From positions 248,001 through 312,000 of the forward strand of contig JAKZHN010000017.1 of NCBI GenBank assembly GCA_037179335.1: 64,000 bases of DNA. Reading direction: 5' to 3'. A model generated the notes under the pieces. It had not been told where the DNA came from and searched no databases. It worked only from the letters and a program-made list of their open reading frames with translations. Below, piece after piece: positions 1-12,702 of this stretch; the stretch's first letter is position 1; each line of letters opens with the position of its first letter. This DNA comes from Cyclaneusma minus. Its lineage: Eukaryota; Ascomycota; Leotiomycetes; Marthamycetales; Marthamycetaceae. Made by a program: the position numbers and the translations under genes.

Positions 1-3000
1 TAAAATTATTTGCAGCCCAATTATAAATATTAAAAATATTGCGAAAACAAATTGCAAAAAGAATCTATATATATTAGGTATAAATGCGAATTTAAAGCGT
101 AAAAGAAACTTAGTAAAAATATAATTTAAATTTTGCAATAAAATTGCAAATTTAGCATTATTATTATAATTACAAATAAAATCCCTATTGTATAAAGTTT
201 AAAATAAACCATTAATAAAATTCTATATCTCGCAATTAAAAATATTAAAAGCTATAATATTAAAATTAAAAAAAATCTAATTTTTGCTAAAAAAATACAC
301 GTTAAAAAATTTATACAAAAGCAATAATAAACAAAAGCCTAATAAAAACGGGAAAGCCTATTTTATATAAATAAAGCTTTTAATAAAATTCAATATAATT
401 ACTATTAAAAAAAACTTGAATAAAAAAGAACTTTAAAATTTGCTAAAAAAAATTAAAAGAAAAACATTAAAAATACAAATAAAAATTAATATACCATTAT
501 TGCAAAAAATATATAATATACGCATAAAAAAAAGGTAAAAAATTAAAAAAAACCCTAAAATTAATTATTTAAAGTAAATCGCCGCTATATTATTTTTCCG
601 GCATTTCCAAAAAACGCATGCATAAAAATTAAAATAATATATACAAATTAATAAAAATAATAAAATCCCAATAAATTTTAATATAAAAAAATAGAAATTT
701 AAAATAATACAAATAATTAAATAAAAGTCTAAAATTGATTTAATAATAAATAGCGCGAATTATATATTAAAATTAAAATTTCAAAACTCAAGCAATAATA
801 AATTTAAAAATAATTATTAATAATAGCAAATTAATAATAATCTATTAATTTATGCGGCCAAAATAAAAAGCCAAAATTAATTATTAACATTAATTATTAA
901 ATTACTAAAAAGCAAAAGTTTGCATTTAAAAGCTTTAAGGCCTAAAATTATAGAAAAAGAAATTATATAAGGCCGAAAAAAGCGCTTTATAAGCATTTTA
1001 TAAAATATATACGCTAAAAATGCTTAAAAAATAAGCATTGCTTATTAAAAAAACTAAGCAAGGCTTTTAATATATAATATTTAAATATTGCTATTTTTAT
1101 TTAAAAAAGACAATAGCTATTTTTTATAGCTAAGGAATATATATAACGCATCTTTATTTGCCAATTTATTTTTAATTATTATAATAAATATACCGGCGTT
1201 GGATTTTTATTTAATTAAAAAATAAACGGTTTTTAAATTATTATAATCATATATCAATTTAGCGGTGCAAAAAAAAGCGGCAAAAGCAATTTTAAATGCA
1301 ATATTAAAATTTAAATCAATTGGCTGCTTTTTTAGAAAAAGGGCAGCTATAAAAAATAGTATTTTAATAATAATATTTAAAAACTAGGATTTGAAAAGAA
1401 AAATGCTTTATGCTTTGCAAAATTACTTTGAATTTATTAGCAATTTGCTATAGCCAATTTAATTAAGGGAAAATTAAAGGCCTTTTGCGAAATTAGGCGA
1501 ATTGTATAAATATAATACAAAGCGGATAATATAGCCTAAATAAAATTGGATTTATGTTTTTTTATAGCAATTAATACTATTATTGCAAAAGGCGATTTAT
1601 TTAATAATGCAATTTGCAATGGCAAAATAAAAAAGCTTTTTTTTTCTAGTATTAAAATTCTTTTAAAAGTTAATTAAAAATTTATATAAATTATAAAAAA
1701 CTATAGCTAAATTGTAGAAAATTATATAGTATATTTAAAATAATAAAACAATTATAATTATTTATTTTAGCGGTAATATATTAAAATTAAGTCCAAATAT
1801 TATTGCAAATATCAATTAGCAATTTTATTAGCTAAATTATATAATAAAATATTTCCAAAATTATTGAAATATTTGAAAAAATAAATAAATTTTGATAAAA
1901 TATTAAATTTTGCAACTAAAAGCAGAATTTTTTATAAAACTAAATACTATAAGCTATTATAAAAAATATATTTAAAACGGCCCCGCTAAATTATAAAGCT
2001 ATTAATATAAATTATTAATTTACGGGCTAATTATACTAATTTCCATTAACTAAGCGCTTTAAAAATAGCTTTAAAAATAGCTTTAAGTTTAAAAATATTA
2101 AGTTTTAATAAAATATTAAATATTTAAATTAATTTTAGCAAATAGCTGGTAAAAGCCTAATACTATAAAAAAATGCTGGCGTAACTACCCTAGTTGCAAT
2201 GCGCTAAAAAGCAATTAATAATACAAAAGCTATTTAAATTTATAGCTAAGGCGTTTATAAATAAATAAATTAAAATTAAAATTTTATTATTAAAAAATTA
2301 GATACTATTATAATTGGGAAAAGAATTGCGCTATTAAATGAAATTGTTCCTAATATCTTTTAGCAATTTGCGCTAAAAAAAAAGGCCCTAATGCTAAACG
2401 GGAAAGCGGTAATAAAGCTTTAAAAGCAATAGCAGTAAAAATAATCCAATTAAACGGCTAAAGCGGCAAAGCTTAAATTCCCAATTAGCTTTTGTATTTT
2501 CAATAGAAAAATAGCTTTGCGAAAGCAAAGTTTTAATATTAGGACTAGGATATTAATTTTTTTTTAAAAAAAATCAAAAAATTATAGTTTTTATATTAAT
2601 TATTAAACTTAGTATTTTAACTATTTTTTTTTGGTTTTTTTAAATATTTTATAAAATATTTAAAGCGTGGTAAAATAAATTAAAATTCTGTTTTCACAAG
2701 GCTAAAAGTTTAAAAAAATATATTGGAAATACAATAATATTATTATTTAAATAATAGTATAAATTTGGGCTAAATAGCCAAAATTTTACCAGCTATTTAA
2801 AAGTTTTTGCAAAAAAAAAAAAACCTATTACTAGGCTAAAAAAAAGAATTATTTTAATATAGTTTTTTTTTTCAATTAAAGTCTAGCAATTATTAATATA
2901 AAATATCTATTAAAATTATATAAAAAGCTTTTTTTAAGTTTTTTTTTTAAAAAGAATATAAGCTTTGCTAATTTTGATTACTAATTTTTAAATTTTTAAA

Positions 3001-5000
3001 AGCCGGGTATAGTATATAATAGCAGCTTTTTTTTAAAATAAAATCATTAATTAAAAAATTAAAAAAAAAGAAAACTAATAAATTAGGCGCTATATATTTG
3101 GAAATTTGGGCATTAGCTTAAGGGAAAAGCAAATTAAAAAATTAAAAAAATAAGGGATTTTTTAAATATATTGTAAAGCTAAATTATTAGTAATTTTATT
3201 GTTTAAAATATACGGAGTTTTTATATAGAATTTTAAATTGGGGGAAAAAAATTGCTAATATAGGCTGGTATAATTAAAAAAGCAGCTATAATACAAAATA
3301 TCCGATAAAAATTATCAAAATAGGCCAAAATAGCGGTAAAATAAAATGCCAGGTTTTTTTTAAAAAAAAATGGAATTTTAAAAAAAAGCGAAGTCCGAGA
3401 ATATTTTAAATTGTGATTTAATATTTGGGCTAGGAAAAAACTGAAATACAGCAATAAAATGCAAGAAATTTGGAAAATGCTTGTTTTTATAAAGCAAAGC
3501 GGGAAAAAATTGGCAATTAAATACTAATAAATAGCTGGGAATTAGTATAGGCAGCGTTAAAATTAGAAAAAAAGGAATTTAGTAATTGAAAGCCAATATA
3601 AGGATTTTCAGGGATTTTTAAAAACTGGGAATTAATATATAAAAAAAGGGGGAGCGGGGGGGAATAAATCGCGATTGGATGGGCAATATTAGTAAGAAAT
3701 TTGGCAATTGTTTAGCAAATTTGATTTTTTTGGCAAATGGAAATTAAATTTTAAAATTGCCAATATTAGAATAGCAAGCGTTTTATTTGGATTTAAAATG
3801 GTTTTTTTATAAATGGTTTTTGCTGCAAATAAAGTATTTATACTGGTTTTTATATTTTTCCAATTGCAGTTTTTATTATTATATATTTAATAAATAATAA
3901 TATTATTATTTAAATTAGCATTGCGCTTTTAGCGAAAAGCGGGATTGGCGGGCGCAAAATTGTTTAAATAAGCCAGCCAATGCTTTAAAGTATAAAATTT
4001 GTAAATAACCCGATTGGAAAATTTTAAATTATTGCAAATTAATAGCATTTAAATGCTAAAAAATAGTATTTTTCTATTAGTAAATAGCGGCTAATTTTAT
4101 AATTTTATAATAAAATTAAAATAGCTAATAGCCTAATTATAATATATAATAGATAGTGAATATTTGGATTTAAAAAAGAAAAAATATTAATTAAATTTTA
4201 TAATTGTTATTAAAGGCTAAAATTTTGCTAATTATTGTAATTTAATGCAATTTATTATTTAAAAATAAAATTTAAATATTGGCAGCATTGGTATTTAGGT
4301 TTTTATTTGAAAAACAAAATACAAAATAAAAATAAAAAATATAATTGGCAATTTAAAAAACCTATTTATACGAAATATTGGGAAAATGGGAAATTAATTT
4401 AAAAAATTTGGCGGGAAAAGGGCGCTTATTGTTTTTATTTTTGGTTTTGTTTTTAAAAAGAGTTTTATTATAATTATTGCTGGTTTAAGGGCCCGTAATA
4501 TTTGCAATAATTTTTGCAGCGGTTTTTATAGCGATTTTAATAATATAAATCTGGGCGGCATTAAGGGCTATAGCAATTTTATAGGCAATTTTTGTAAAAT
4601 GCCGGTATTAATTGGTTTTTTGGCGGACTAAGCGAATTTGAATTTATTTAAAATTAAAGCTATTTAGATTTTTATTAATTAGGAAATTATAAATAGCATT
4701 GTATGCGCTATTTTTTATAGTATTTTTATAAATATTTCTATAGTTTTTATAGCTTTTATTATTGCCGCAAGGCGCAGAAAAGCTATAGGAAAATTAAAAA
4801 AGCGCGCAAAAAAGCTTTTTAGCACAATTGCCGGCGTTATTGCTGGCGGTGATTTAGAATTTAATGCCAATTGCTATTGCAAAAAGGGAAAGGAATGAAT
4901 TTAATTAAAAAATAAGGATTATAATTGTTGTTTAAAAAATAAAAACTAGCTGGCGGCCGGTTTGCAAAAAGCGTTGCTAAAAAGGAAAAAATGGCAGTTT
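1..5000. other. AT-rich, RIP-like degraded block (left)
   Basis: This stretch is extremely AT-rich and contains no credible gene. The longest open frame (3233-3454, minus) has the low-complexity Phe/Ile/Asn/Lys/Tyr composition that AT-rich DNA produces by chance. Runs of TTA, TAA and TATA and the near absence of CpA/TpG-rich coding texture match fungal repeats destroyed by RIP. Strand asymmetry changes along the block, A-rich near 1-1000 and T-rich near 3300-4900, which suggests several collapsed elements. I could not recognise a transposon domain here. Composition returns to normal within a few hundred bases around 5.0 kb. Confidence 0.75.
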
Positions 5001-6512
5001 TTTAGAAATTCTATTTATGCGCTTTTGGCTAGCCAAGAGCTTTATGCGCTTTACGCATGTAATTGACCGGCTGCCAGCTGATCTCCTAATATAAAACCAA
5101 TCACAAATAGTTTTTATTGTACATCGCTAAGGAAGTGGGGTACCCGCTCCCTTTATAGTCCGAGGGCCTTTTTCGACGAGCAACAACCCGAAGTTCGAAA
5201 TCGCATTGCATTTTGCATATGCTCAGTCTAACAGATTGAACTAGCAGTTCGTTGGGGTTCCGAGGCTGGCAAATCCATGGTAAAGCCGGGTCTACTTAGT
5301 GATTCGTAGATTGTGCGGAGTAGACCCGAGGGATGCTGGTGAGAAACTAGCCTGAGATGGGAGTATCTTATGGGAGTATCTTCAGATCGTTCAAGGTGTT
5401 TCGTCCTACGGTGCTTTGGGTCCTGACTGTCCCTACCTGAAATTGACACGTTCATGTCGACCTTGGAACTGTTTCAAAGGTCTTTCGTATTACACAGTAC
5501 CGAGTTCGACTCGATATAATGTTCAAATGCTTTTTGTTGCGCATCGACCCGTATTCCGTATTCCATGACGCGAAAATCTCCAAGTCATCGCGTGGGAATC
5601 ATGGATTCTTGGTCTTGGAACTCCAATAAAGTGCTAGTTCAGGCTGTTAGGCCGAGGAGGTGCAGAGTGAAAGGGTTTTGATCTTTGGTTTGTTGCACGT
5701 CGACAAGGGTGCTTCAGGTATAAAGAGGGCCCCACGTCCCGCCCACTTCTGAATCCAGCATTTTGTATGTTTTTCTACATAGAGATTCCATTTGTCGAGA
5801 GCCTCAGAGCCTGCCGTGTAAATTCTTGGGCCGTGTGCAAAATGGAAAATGACATTATGACACAAGAAATGAAGGCATATATTTTACTCCCTGAAATGCG
5901 AAGCTTTTTGCAATTAGTAATATATTCGTCCGTCCGAATCCTTGTGTCTCCTTTGCTTTGTATACCAGCCGACGACTTTGCGGCAAGACTCTGGAGGAGT
6001 GGATTTTCTATCTGGACAAAAACTCAAGAGATGCTCAAATCACATAAGGCGGTTATCTCAATCACACCATAGGTGAAGAAGACAGCAAGTTGGCCGCGAG
6101 TTCGAGGTGGCTGCTGAGATGCGGAATAAATCGAAGAGAATGGATTTTGATCCACTTGTGACTTACATTGGTAGAGAATACGAAAGGACCTTCTCTTCTG
6201 CCCGGAGTGGACTTGCTCTGCCGCTTTCGCTTAAGATACTTTCTGTTCGTTGCGTCGAACTTTGGAAGGAATAACATGTATGATGCTACGATGTTTGTTT
6301 GGCCTCTCGGAGATTTGTCCTTGTCATCGGCGTGCCGCCGTGATCTCCTACCGAGCATACCTTGTTGTTCGTGCCTGTCTCACGCAACACATTTTCCAGT
6401 GACGTAGAGAAGTTTGCGCCCAACAGCGTCTAAACAAAACCCACCAATTGATAATATCAGCCCATCCATCAATCTCCAGATCTCTTCCGCTACATTCTGA
6501 TAGGAAATCATC
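5001..6512. other. island edge, no convincing gene
   Basis: Normal base composition resumes here, but the open frames (for example 5767-6072 plus and 6062-6358 minus) are short, overlap on opposite strands and show no recognisable domain. They also lack the intron pattern of the neighbouring genes. The last 100-200 bases probably hold the promoter and leader of the caleosin gene. I see nothing else that I can support. Confidence 0.5.
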
Positions 6513-7441
6513 ATGCCATCAAGCACTTCTCAAGAAGTTATCACCTCAATTCCCTCGGTGCCAGTCACGGTAGAAAGGAAGCCTTTCATCCAGAACAATG
6601 AGCACATGACCGTCCCTCACACTGGTAAGCAAGCAGGAAGAGATCGTCGAGATGCTTGCTTATGTTTTCATAGGTACTCCTCGAGCCAATCTTGCTGTCA
6701 CCTATGAGAAGCCAAAGGGCAGTGTCGAGAATGCATGGGCCGCGAAGAACCAGGACAAGACCGTAAGCCATTCAGATCTCCTGCCATGATCCTCAATCGC
6801 TGACTTCAATTACGGCAGGTTCTCCAACAGCACTGTCTCTTCTTCGACCAAGACGGAGATGGAGTCATTTGGCCTCAAGACACTTTCGCCGGCTTCTACA
6901 AGCTAGGTTTCGGTATCATCTGGTCCTTCCTCGCCATGTTGATCATCAACGGCAACTTCTCCTACCCCACGGCCCCGTCGTGGATCCCAGACCCTTTTTT
7001 CCGGGTGTACACGTCCAATATTCACAAAGGAAAGCATGGCAGCGATAGCGGCACCTATGATACTGAAGGCCGGTTCGTGCCTCAGAAATTCGAGGACATG
7101 TTCTGCAAGTATGCTGGTGGCAAGGACTCTATCAATCTGTGGGACATGTGGAGGCTGTTGAAGGGCCAGAGGCTAGCGGTCGATCCCTTCGGATGGGGTG
7201 GTGCCATGTTGGAGTGTGAGTAGATATGCTTGTTCTCGCCTGGCTGGAGGCTTGATACTGATCTTGCATAGGGCTGACCACTTACCTTCTGCTGTGGCCC
7301 GAGGATGGCGAGATGAAGAAGGAGGATATCCGTGGCATGTATGATGGCAGCTTGTTTTTCGAGATTGCTGAACGTAGATCCCGCCACAAGTCCAAGTCTG
7401 GACGAAGGACGGTCAAGGGTGAGCTGCTGACTGCTTGGTGA
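6513..7441 (+). CDS. caleosin / lipid-droplet peroxygenase
   Basis: This is a four-exon gene: 6513-6624, 6674-6762, 6819-7215 and 7272-7441, with introns of 49, 56 and 56 nt starting GTAAGC, GTAAGC and GTGAGT. Splicing gives 255 aa, the usual size for the family. Residues 77-88 form an EF-hand-like loop (DQDGDGVIWPQD), preceded by His72 in the HxxFFD context. The stretch NIHKGKHGSDSG (about 134-145) carries the second conserved histidine region. In caleosins these two histidines bind the haem used for peroxygenase activity. A hydrophobic stretch with a proline-rich turn (about 96-126) is the expected lipid-droplet anchor. Known family members are Ca2+-binding haem peroxygenases that oxygenate unsaturated fatty acids at lipid droplets. 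Start choice: the first ATG in frame with the conserved exon order. The family assignment is firm; the biological role in this species is inferred. Confidence 0.93.
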
Positions 7442-7936
7442 GTTTTGATGAAGGGGATACATGGACAGGTTTGCCTGAGAAGGGTAGGAAATAAAGTCAG
7501 AGGGTGCAGAGAATCTTGCCGGTCAGAAGGTTGCAAACTTGCATGTTTTTGGGTGGTGTTTTCGTACATGTAGAGATTAACTCGTGAGCCCTTTTGACTT
7601 TTCCCACCACTGGGGCCATGGACGATGATAGAAAAGAGTCGGGACGAGACATGAAGGAATTTCGTCCTCCCACATACTTTAGCTCTTATCGATATGATCC
7701 CCAGCCTGCAATACAAATACGTCAGTGCGCCAAGACTTCTAGCCTGACATCGGCCGAGGCCGAACAAAAATTCCGAGGCGCTGGCGCCTCCAGTCGCGCC
7801 TCACCAGCAGACATCTCTTTGGTTTTCAGAACTTGAAGACGCCAGGCGGATCTCTGCCTGTCTTCCGCACATCCGTCTTCCTAGCAAAGGTAAGGGCCTA
7901 GTTTGACGGCAATCGACACTCCGTTCGCTCCTCCCA
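7442..7936. other. intergenic: caleosin 3' end to Mtg1 promoter
   Basis: About 0.5 kb between two plus-strand genes. The open frames on both strands here have no recognisable content and read through the caleosin end. The region presumably holds the caleosin 3' UTR and the Mtg1 promoter. A CT-rich stretch lies just before the Mtg1 start. Confidence 0.5.
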
Positions 7937-9028
7937 ATGGCCGCTTCTTTCATTCCCCGGGCTGTCTTCCCTCTCGAGGGATTGACTCTTCCACGCTCCT
8001 ACTACCTAGGGCATCATGCCTCGGGACTGGCGACTATGAAGACAATGCTCTCGTCAGTAGACCTGATCATTGAATGTCGCGATTATCGTGTGCCCTTCAC
8101 TTCCCGCAACCCCCTATTTGAGCAGTCCCTAGCCGGAAGAGAACGACTTGTAGTCTACACGAAGAAGGACTTGGGCAGCCAAGGAAAAGCTGCCGATCGA
8201 AAGGTATGTGACGGACTGGTACCTCCACTTGGTTCGGAACAAGAGCTGACATATCGACAGAGAGAAGATCTTCTCACCTCGTGGCACAAGCCATCCTCAG
8301 TGCTCTTCTCAGACCACAAGTCCAAGCGGGATGTGCGGTCCATTCTCAACTTTGCGAAAGACTATGCCGTGAACGTGAACTCGCTGACGGGATCACGGAT
8401 GATGGTGGTGGGTATGCCAAACGTTGGCAAGTCTTCTCTGATCAATGCCCTGCGATCCGCCGGCGTGCATCGGGGCAAAGCAGCCTCGACAGGAGCTCAG
8501 CCAGGCATCACCAGGAAAATAGCATCGGGCGTGAAGATCGTGGATGCCGATCCTGAAAAGGACATAGACCCGGTGTATCTGGTAGACACGCCTGGGGTCT
8601 TCATTCCCTTTGTGCCTGATCCCGAGAGCATGTTGAAGCTGGCGTGTGTGGGCAGTGTCAAGGACACCATCATCCCGCCCACCACGCTCGCCGACTATCT
8701 GCTATTTCATATCAACCAGATTGCTCCGTCGTTGTATGGTGAATACTCGGCACCGACCAATGATATTTTTGCATTGATTGCTGCTATTTGTCAGAAGACG
8801 GGACGGCTGCAAAAGGGGGGTTCGCCGGATATTGAAGCGGGCGCGCTGTGGATGATTCAAAGGTGGCGGCAGGGTCATATCGGAACATTTGTGCTGGATG
8901 AAGTGACAGCAGAAAACGCAGCGAGGCAGAGTGTGAATGAGAGCGCTGTGAGCTTGACACAGGCGAAGAAGCGGAGGAAAGACGATCTGAAGGCGAGGAG
9001 GCAGGCGCGAGCAGCCTCGACCGCTTAG
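7937..9028 (+). CDS. MTG1: mitochondrial GTPase Mtg1 (YlqF/RbgA family)
   Basis: A GTPase needed for assembly of the large mitochondrial ribosomal subunit, acting at the matrix face of the inner membrane. The G motifs are in the circularly permuted order of the YlqF/MTG1 family: G4 TKKD (residues 75-78) comes first, followed by G1 GMPNVGKS (140-147), the G2 threonine in PGIT and G3 DTPG (198-201), numbered on the spliced protein. The N-terminus has the family-type segment in which G4 is preceded by DLIIECRDYRVP. A 57-nt intron (8204-8260; GTATGT, branch-like GCTGAC, CAG) is a multiple of three and has no stop, so the region also reads as one 363-aa frame. Spliced, the protein is 344 aa, with a basic C-terminal tail (KKRRKDDLKARRQAR). 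Single-copy housekeeping gene; assignment firm. Confidence 0.95.
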   Translation: MAASFIPRAVFPLEGLTLPRSYYLGHHASGLATMKTMLSSVDLIIECRDYRVPFTSRNPLFEQSLAGRERLVVYTKKDLGSQGKAADRKVCDGLVPPLGSEQELTYRQREDLLTSWHKPSSVLFSDHKSKRDVRSILNFAKDYAVNVNSLTGSRMMVVGMPNVGKSSLINALRSAGVHRGKAASTGAQPGITRKIASGVKIVDADPEKDIDPVYLVDTPGVFIPFVPDPESMLKLACVGSVKDTIIPPTTLADYLLFHINQIAPSLYGEYSAPTNDIFALIAAICQKTGRLQKGGSPDIEAGALWMIQRWRQGHIGTFVLDEVTAENAARQSVNESAVSLTQAKKRRKDDLKARRQARAASTA

Positions 9029-9518
9029 GAACATCTACCAAATACTTATTTTCCCCACAATCCACATGCCGACAACGCCACTCCACATCGTGAGACTCGA
9101 CGCACACAGTATCAGTTAGAGGCATTTCTTCGTTGGATGCCTCGTGCCCTATCGTTTGGTGTTAGTCACGTTCACTACCGGCTACCGCAGCTGTTTTGAG
9201 GTCGACAACTCTTAGCCTTCCAGTCGCTACCAAACTTCAACACCCTCAGCTTCCACACTTGGCCCGCCCGCCGCCCGCCAAAGCTGCGTTCCCGCAACCT
9301 CATATCCTTCGAGCTCCATTGCTCCCGTGTATCGCCTCCGCCATCTATCAGCCTCAACTTGGACATCACAAAGCAGCTCTAAATATTCCAGTTTCGGATC
9401 TTTCTGATACTTGTGGTCACACCTAGCTCGACACACCTAGCTCACCAAACAGCTTCCATCTATACTACGGCCGCAATAGCAACGGAATCTCGTCACCTTT
9501 ACAACAGCTTCTGCCGTT
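9029..9518. other. intergenic, C-rich leader
   Basis: About 490 bases with CT-rich segments and short overlapping frames on both strands that look like chance. This is probably the Mtg1 3' UTR followed by the promoter and leader of the next plus-strand gene. Confidence 0.5.
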
Positions 9519-12163
9519 TTGACCGCAAGGATGCCGAAGAGAGAGCGCACAGGTACCCGTAGGGAACCGTCTCTGCCGATTTCATCCGAAACGATGTCAA
9601 GAAGAGAGCGCGCAGGCGCAGAACCACCTTCAGAGGAGCATGGTCCAGCGGTAGGAGCGCTCGTCGTCGACACCGGCAAGGTCATCCAGCACCACGGCGC
9701 TCAATCTCGTCGCCATAGCGCAACCTCCCACCACCCCTCCTTCCCCGCCGACATGGACCAGATCATCATAGCCTTGGATCCCAGAAGGACGCAACCCCTG
9801 AAGAAACAGTCCTCGGATTTACATCGCAAGGTTCTTGGATACACTGCCGCTGCCCACGATCTCGAGATCGCCTGCGACAAGACGTCCAAGCAGTGGAAGG
9901 CAGCCAGGGAGAAGTACAAGAGGACCAACGCAGAGAAAGACTACTACTCATTGCGCCGTTTCGAACAGGAGTTGGAACGCCTGCGGCATCTTTTGAACTT
10001 TTCCCACGAGAAAAATGCTGCTACGATGAGGAGGCGAGTCGTTCCTCCCAGAGGACGTGTCCAGGACCCATCGCCTCTAAGAAAGTCGGTTCCGGTAGAA
10101 GATTCAGACACGCAAGCTAGCTTCATTGAGTCCTTGATGAAACGCTGCTATGGAACTCCCACCAGCATGCGCCCTCTTTCGCGATTCAATCTTGGAGATG
10201 TCTCCCCTCCTGAATCCAACGCGTCCAGCTCCTCCAGCTCAAGTGACGACGAGAAAGATGACGACGAACTACATGCAGAATTTCGCGATTACTGTACCTG
10301 TCCATTAACGGCACCAGAGCCGTGTCTTCACTGCAAGGATGGCGACGCCCCCGAAGCCGAGGTCGAGGATGTGCCAGTTGCATGCCCATTCAAGATGTCC
10401 AAACGCGTTCTGAAAGAAGCCTGCGGTGTTCACAATGTCGATGCAGCGTTCCAGGACTCCCCGTCCATGAACCTCGCACTATCGTCGTTCTTGAAGTCAT
10501 ACAAACACCACAGCATCTGGCACCCGGACATGTTCGAGATGCACAACACAGTGTTATGGTTTACGCACCAACTCGTGGATTTTGCTCTGCAAAGGGTCCC
10601 CAAGGTCATGCGGGGTCGTCTGTTCACAGCCCCGCTGTCCAAAGAGGAAACCATCCGCTGGCAACGTGCCCTTTACCGCATCCAGCTCTTCTGGAAGCTC
10701 GAGATGCTTACTGATCACTCTGTACAGCTCCACAAGGTATGGACTGAGCATTTCACGCACTACGAACTTGAGGAAATGGGCTGCGTTTATGACATCTTGT
10801 ATCTGTTCATCGCCGACCACTTCGAAAATGTCCTTGAGCACGACATTAAGAACGCCGTCACTTGGGGTGCTCACGTCTTTGACCGTAAGCCTCCTTTTTT
10901 CTCCTTCCCTTGCGCGCGATACCCTAATCTCCCACCCGAACTATATGCCACATCCAACTAAAATTACTCCCAACAGGCCGCTTCGCCGACCCCCACCTTG
11001 AGCGCTTCATGACCTTCGGCCTCCAAATGCTCCAGCCCTTCGTCCTCGCGCCTTTCGCCCAGCAAGCCCGCATTGTCATTGACCTCCACGGCCATTGTTT
11101 TGCATCGCGTAACCGGCCTTTCACGCTCCACACATGCCTTGCACTCCCACCGCAGCACTCTACCCCGCGTGCCCACATTCGCAACCTTGACTATTTCCCC
11201 TCCCGCGGTTCGCGCTGGTTCCGCAGTTCCGGGGCTGGCAAGATGCACTACGAATCGTTTGCTCGCATGCTGCGCGAGTGGGGATATTGTCTCTGGGATC
11301 GACATGAAGAGCCAAATTCAAGGGTGAATTGGGGAGTGCCGGTGGAGAGGGTGTGGAACAAGGAAAGTGTGAGGAGCTTCATGGAGACGTCTGCTTTTAA
11401 TGGGATGTTCAAGGAGCGGAATCTGGAGTTGACGAGGGTGAAGAGGAAGAAGGTGTGGATGGCGGGGAAGAAGGGGTATTGGTGTGATGAAAGCGAGACG
11501 GGAAACGGGGCCCAGAGACCGCATCCGCTCCCTGAGATTCCCAGGGAAGAGGAAATTGGTGAGACAAACCCTGATCGAGCTGTTGACCCCGCATCTGGCG
11601 CTTCGAAGTCAGCGCCGAGTACGCCTCAGCCAACTGAGTCGACTACGCACGAGGAAATAGATTCCTCATTTGAAGACTCCGATTTTGAAGAAGAAGCCGA
11701 AAGGGCCTTCGCCGAGATGGAGGAGCAGGCCCAAGACACACAAGCGTCGTCACAAGTGTCATCCTACGAAGAAGACGAAACTGAACAAGCCTTCGCATTT
11801 CCAGATAAAGCACAAGCACAAGCACCCCAGTCCCACCAAACCCAACACACCCAATTCCAAACTAAATATCTCAACCCGCAGGCATCGCCATTTAACCCGA
11901 CCCCTCCTCCTTCTCCTCCGAGCCCCGACGACGTCGACACCATGATCGACGAAACGCTCGATGAGACGCTCGATGACCTCGAAGAGCCCTACATCCCCGA
12001 GTCTCTACCAGGTCAGGATGCCATACATCAAAAACCTACCTCGTCTTCAACGGGAAAGCGAAAGCGAGGAAATAGTAGTGTGGCGGGACGAGGTGGACCG
12101 GCGGGTGCTTTGACGAAGTTGAGACGACATGGGAAGGAGTTTTATGTGAGGACTGAATATTGA
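9519..12163 (+). CDS. uncharacterised 850-aa protein, two exons
   Basis: Exons 9519-10884 and 10977-12163 are joined by a 92-nt intron (GTAAGC...CAACAG, phase 1), giving about 850 aa. I do not recognise the family. In order it shows: a basic, disordered N-terminus; a charged, probably coiled-coil helix (about 110-165); a Ser/Asp/Glu-rich acidic stretch (about 228-248); a small cysteine cluster C-x-C-x7-C-x2-C (Cys255, 257, 265, 268); a well-ordered, aromatic-rich region across the intron, from about 290 to 600; then an acidic, Gln/Pro/Ser-rich tail ending in a basic patch (GKRKRG...LRRHGKEF), a likely nuclear localisation signal. The ordered middle with low-complexity flanks is typical of lineage-specific fungal proteins, some of which carry an F-box-like fold, but I see no clear F-box. 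An alternative start at the Met near residue 75 is possible. Confidence 0.8.
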
Positions 12164-12470
12164 ATGCTTTTGGCATAATCGTTGCTGCGACTTGCTTGCG
12201 CTTTTCTGAGCTTGCTTGAGGGGCCGTTTGCTGGGGTGGCGTTGCGGGACAAAATATGGGTTTCATGGTTTGCATGAAAAACACCAACAGCATACACACG
12301 CTCGTTTTTGCAAGGAGGAGGTGCAGATGAAGGCACATGGACACGATTCTGTGGTTCAGATAGCGGAATATCACGATTTTACGCACTCTGAAGGTTCCGA
12401 TGCTTTGCGATGCGTACTCTTTTGCATTGCCCATGGAGCCATGATACCGAGTTTCTTCACCTCTGATCTA
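12164..12470. other. intergenic, 3' of the 850-aa gene
   Basis: Noncoding sequence between the stop codon and the MITE. No gene or RNA is recognised. It ends at a TA dinucleotide that serves as the MITE target site. Confidence 0.5.
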
Positions 12471-12700
12471 CAGTCATGCGACAAAAGTCTGAACCCCCCT
12501 TCAATATCTAAGAATATTCGCAGTAATTGGAAATAATCCCAATAATTGAGAATATCCCCAGTAATTGAAAATATCCCCAGTAATTGGAAATATCGCCAGT
12601 GATTGGGAATATTTTTGAATATTGTAAAAATTCGATACATAGCTGACTACTGCCACACGTTTGAGACAGGAAGGGGGTTCAGACTTTTGTCGTCCCACTG
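12471..12700. mobile_element. MITE, Tc1/mariner (pogo/Fot1-like) type
   Basis: A 230-bp nonautonomous element flanked by TA on both sides (12469-12470 and 12701-12702). Both ends read CAGT inward, followed by four mismatched bases and then the shared terminal inverted repeat CGACAAAAGTCTGAACCCCC (left arm 12471-12502, right arm 12669-12700, with one extra C on the left). TA duplication and CAGT termini are hallmarks of Tc1/mariner transposons. There is no transposase, and the interior is mostly a 19-bp tandem repeat (12522-12616). It sits between the 3' ends of two convergent genes, a typical tolerated site. No autonomous partner is visible in the window. Confidence 0.85.
12522..12616. repeat. 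19-bp tandem repeat, five copies, inside the MITE
   Basis: Five consecutive 19-bp units of the form AGTAATTGGAAATATCCCC, differing by a few substitutions per unit and with no change in length. They fill about 40 percent of the MITE interior. Related 19-bp-period units occur at 31893-31968. Confidence 0.85.
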
Positions 12701-12702
12701 TA

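Noticed and set aside
5490..5520. GTTCGACTC resembling a tRNA B box
   Set aside because: No T-stem pairing around it and no A box or cloverleaf upstream.
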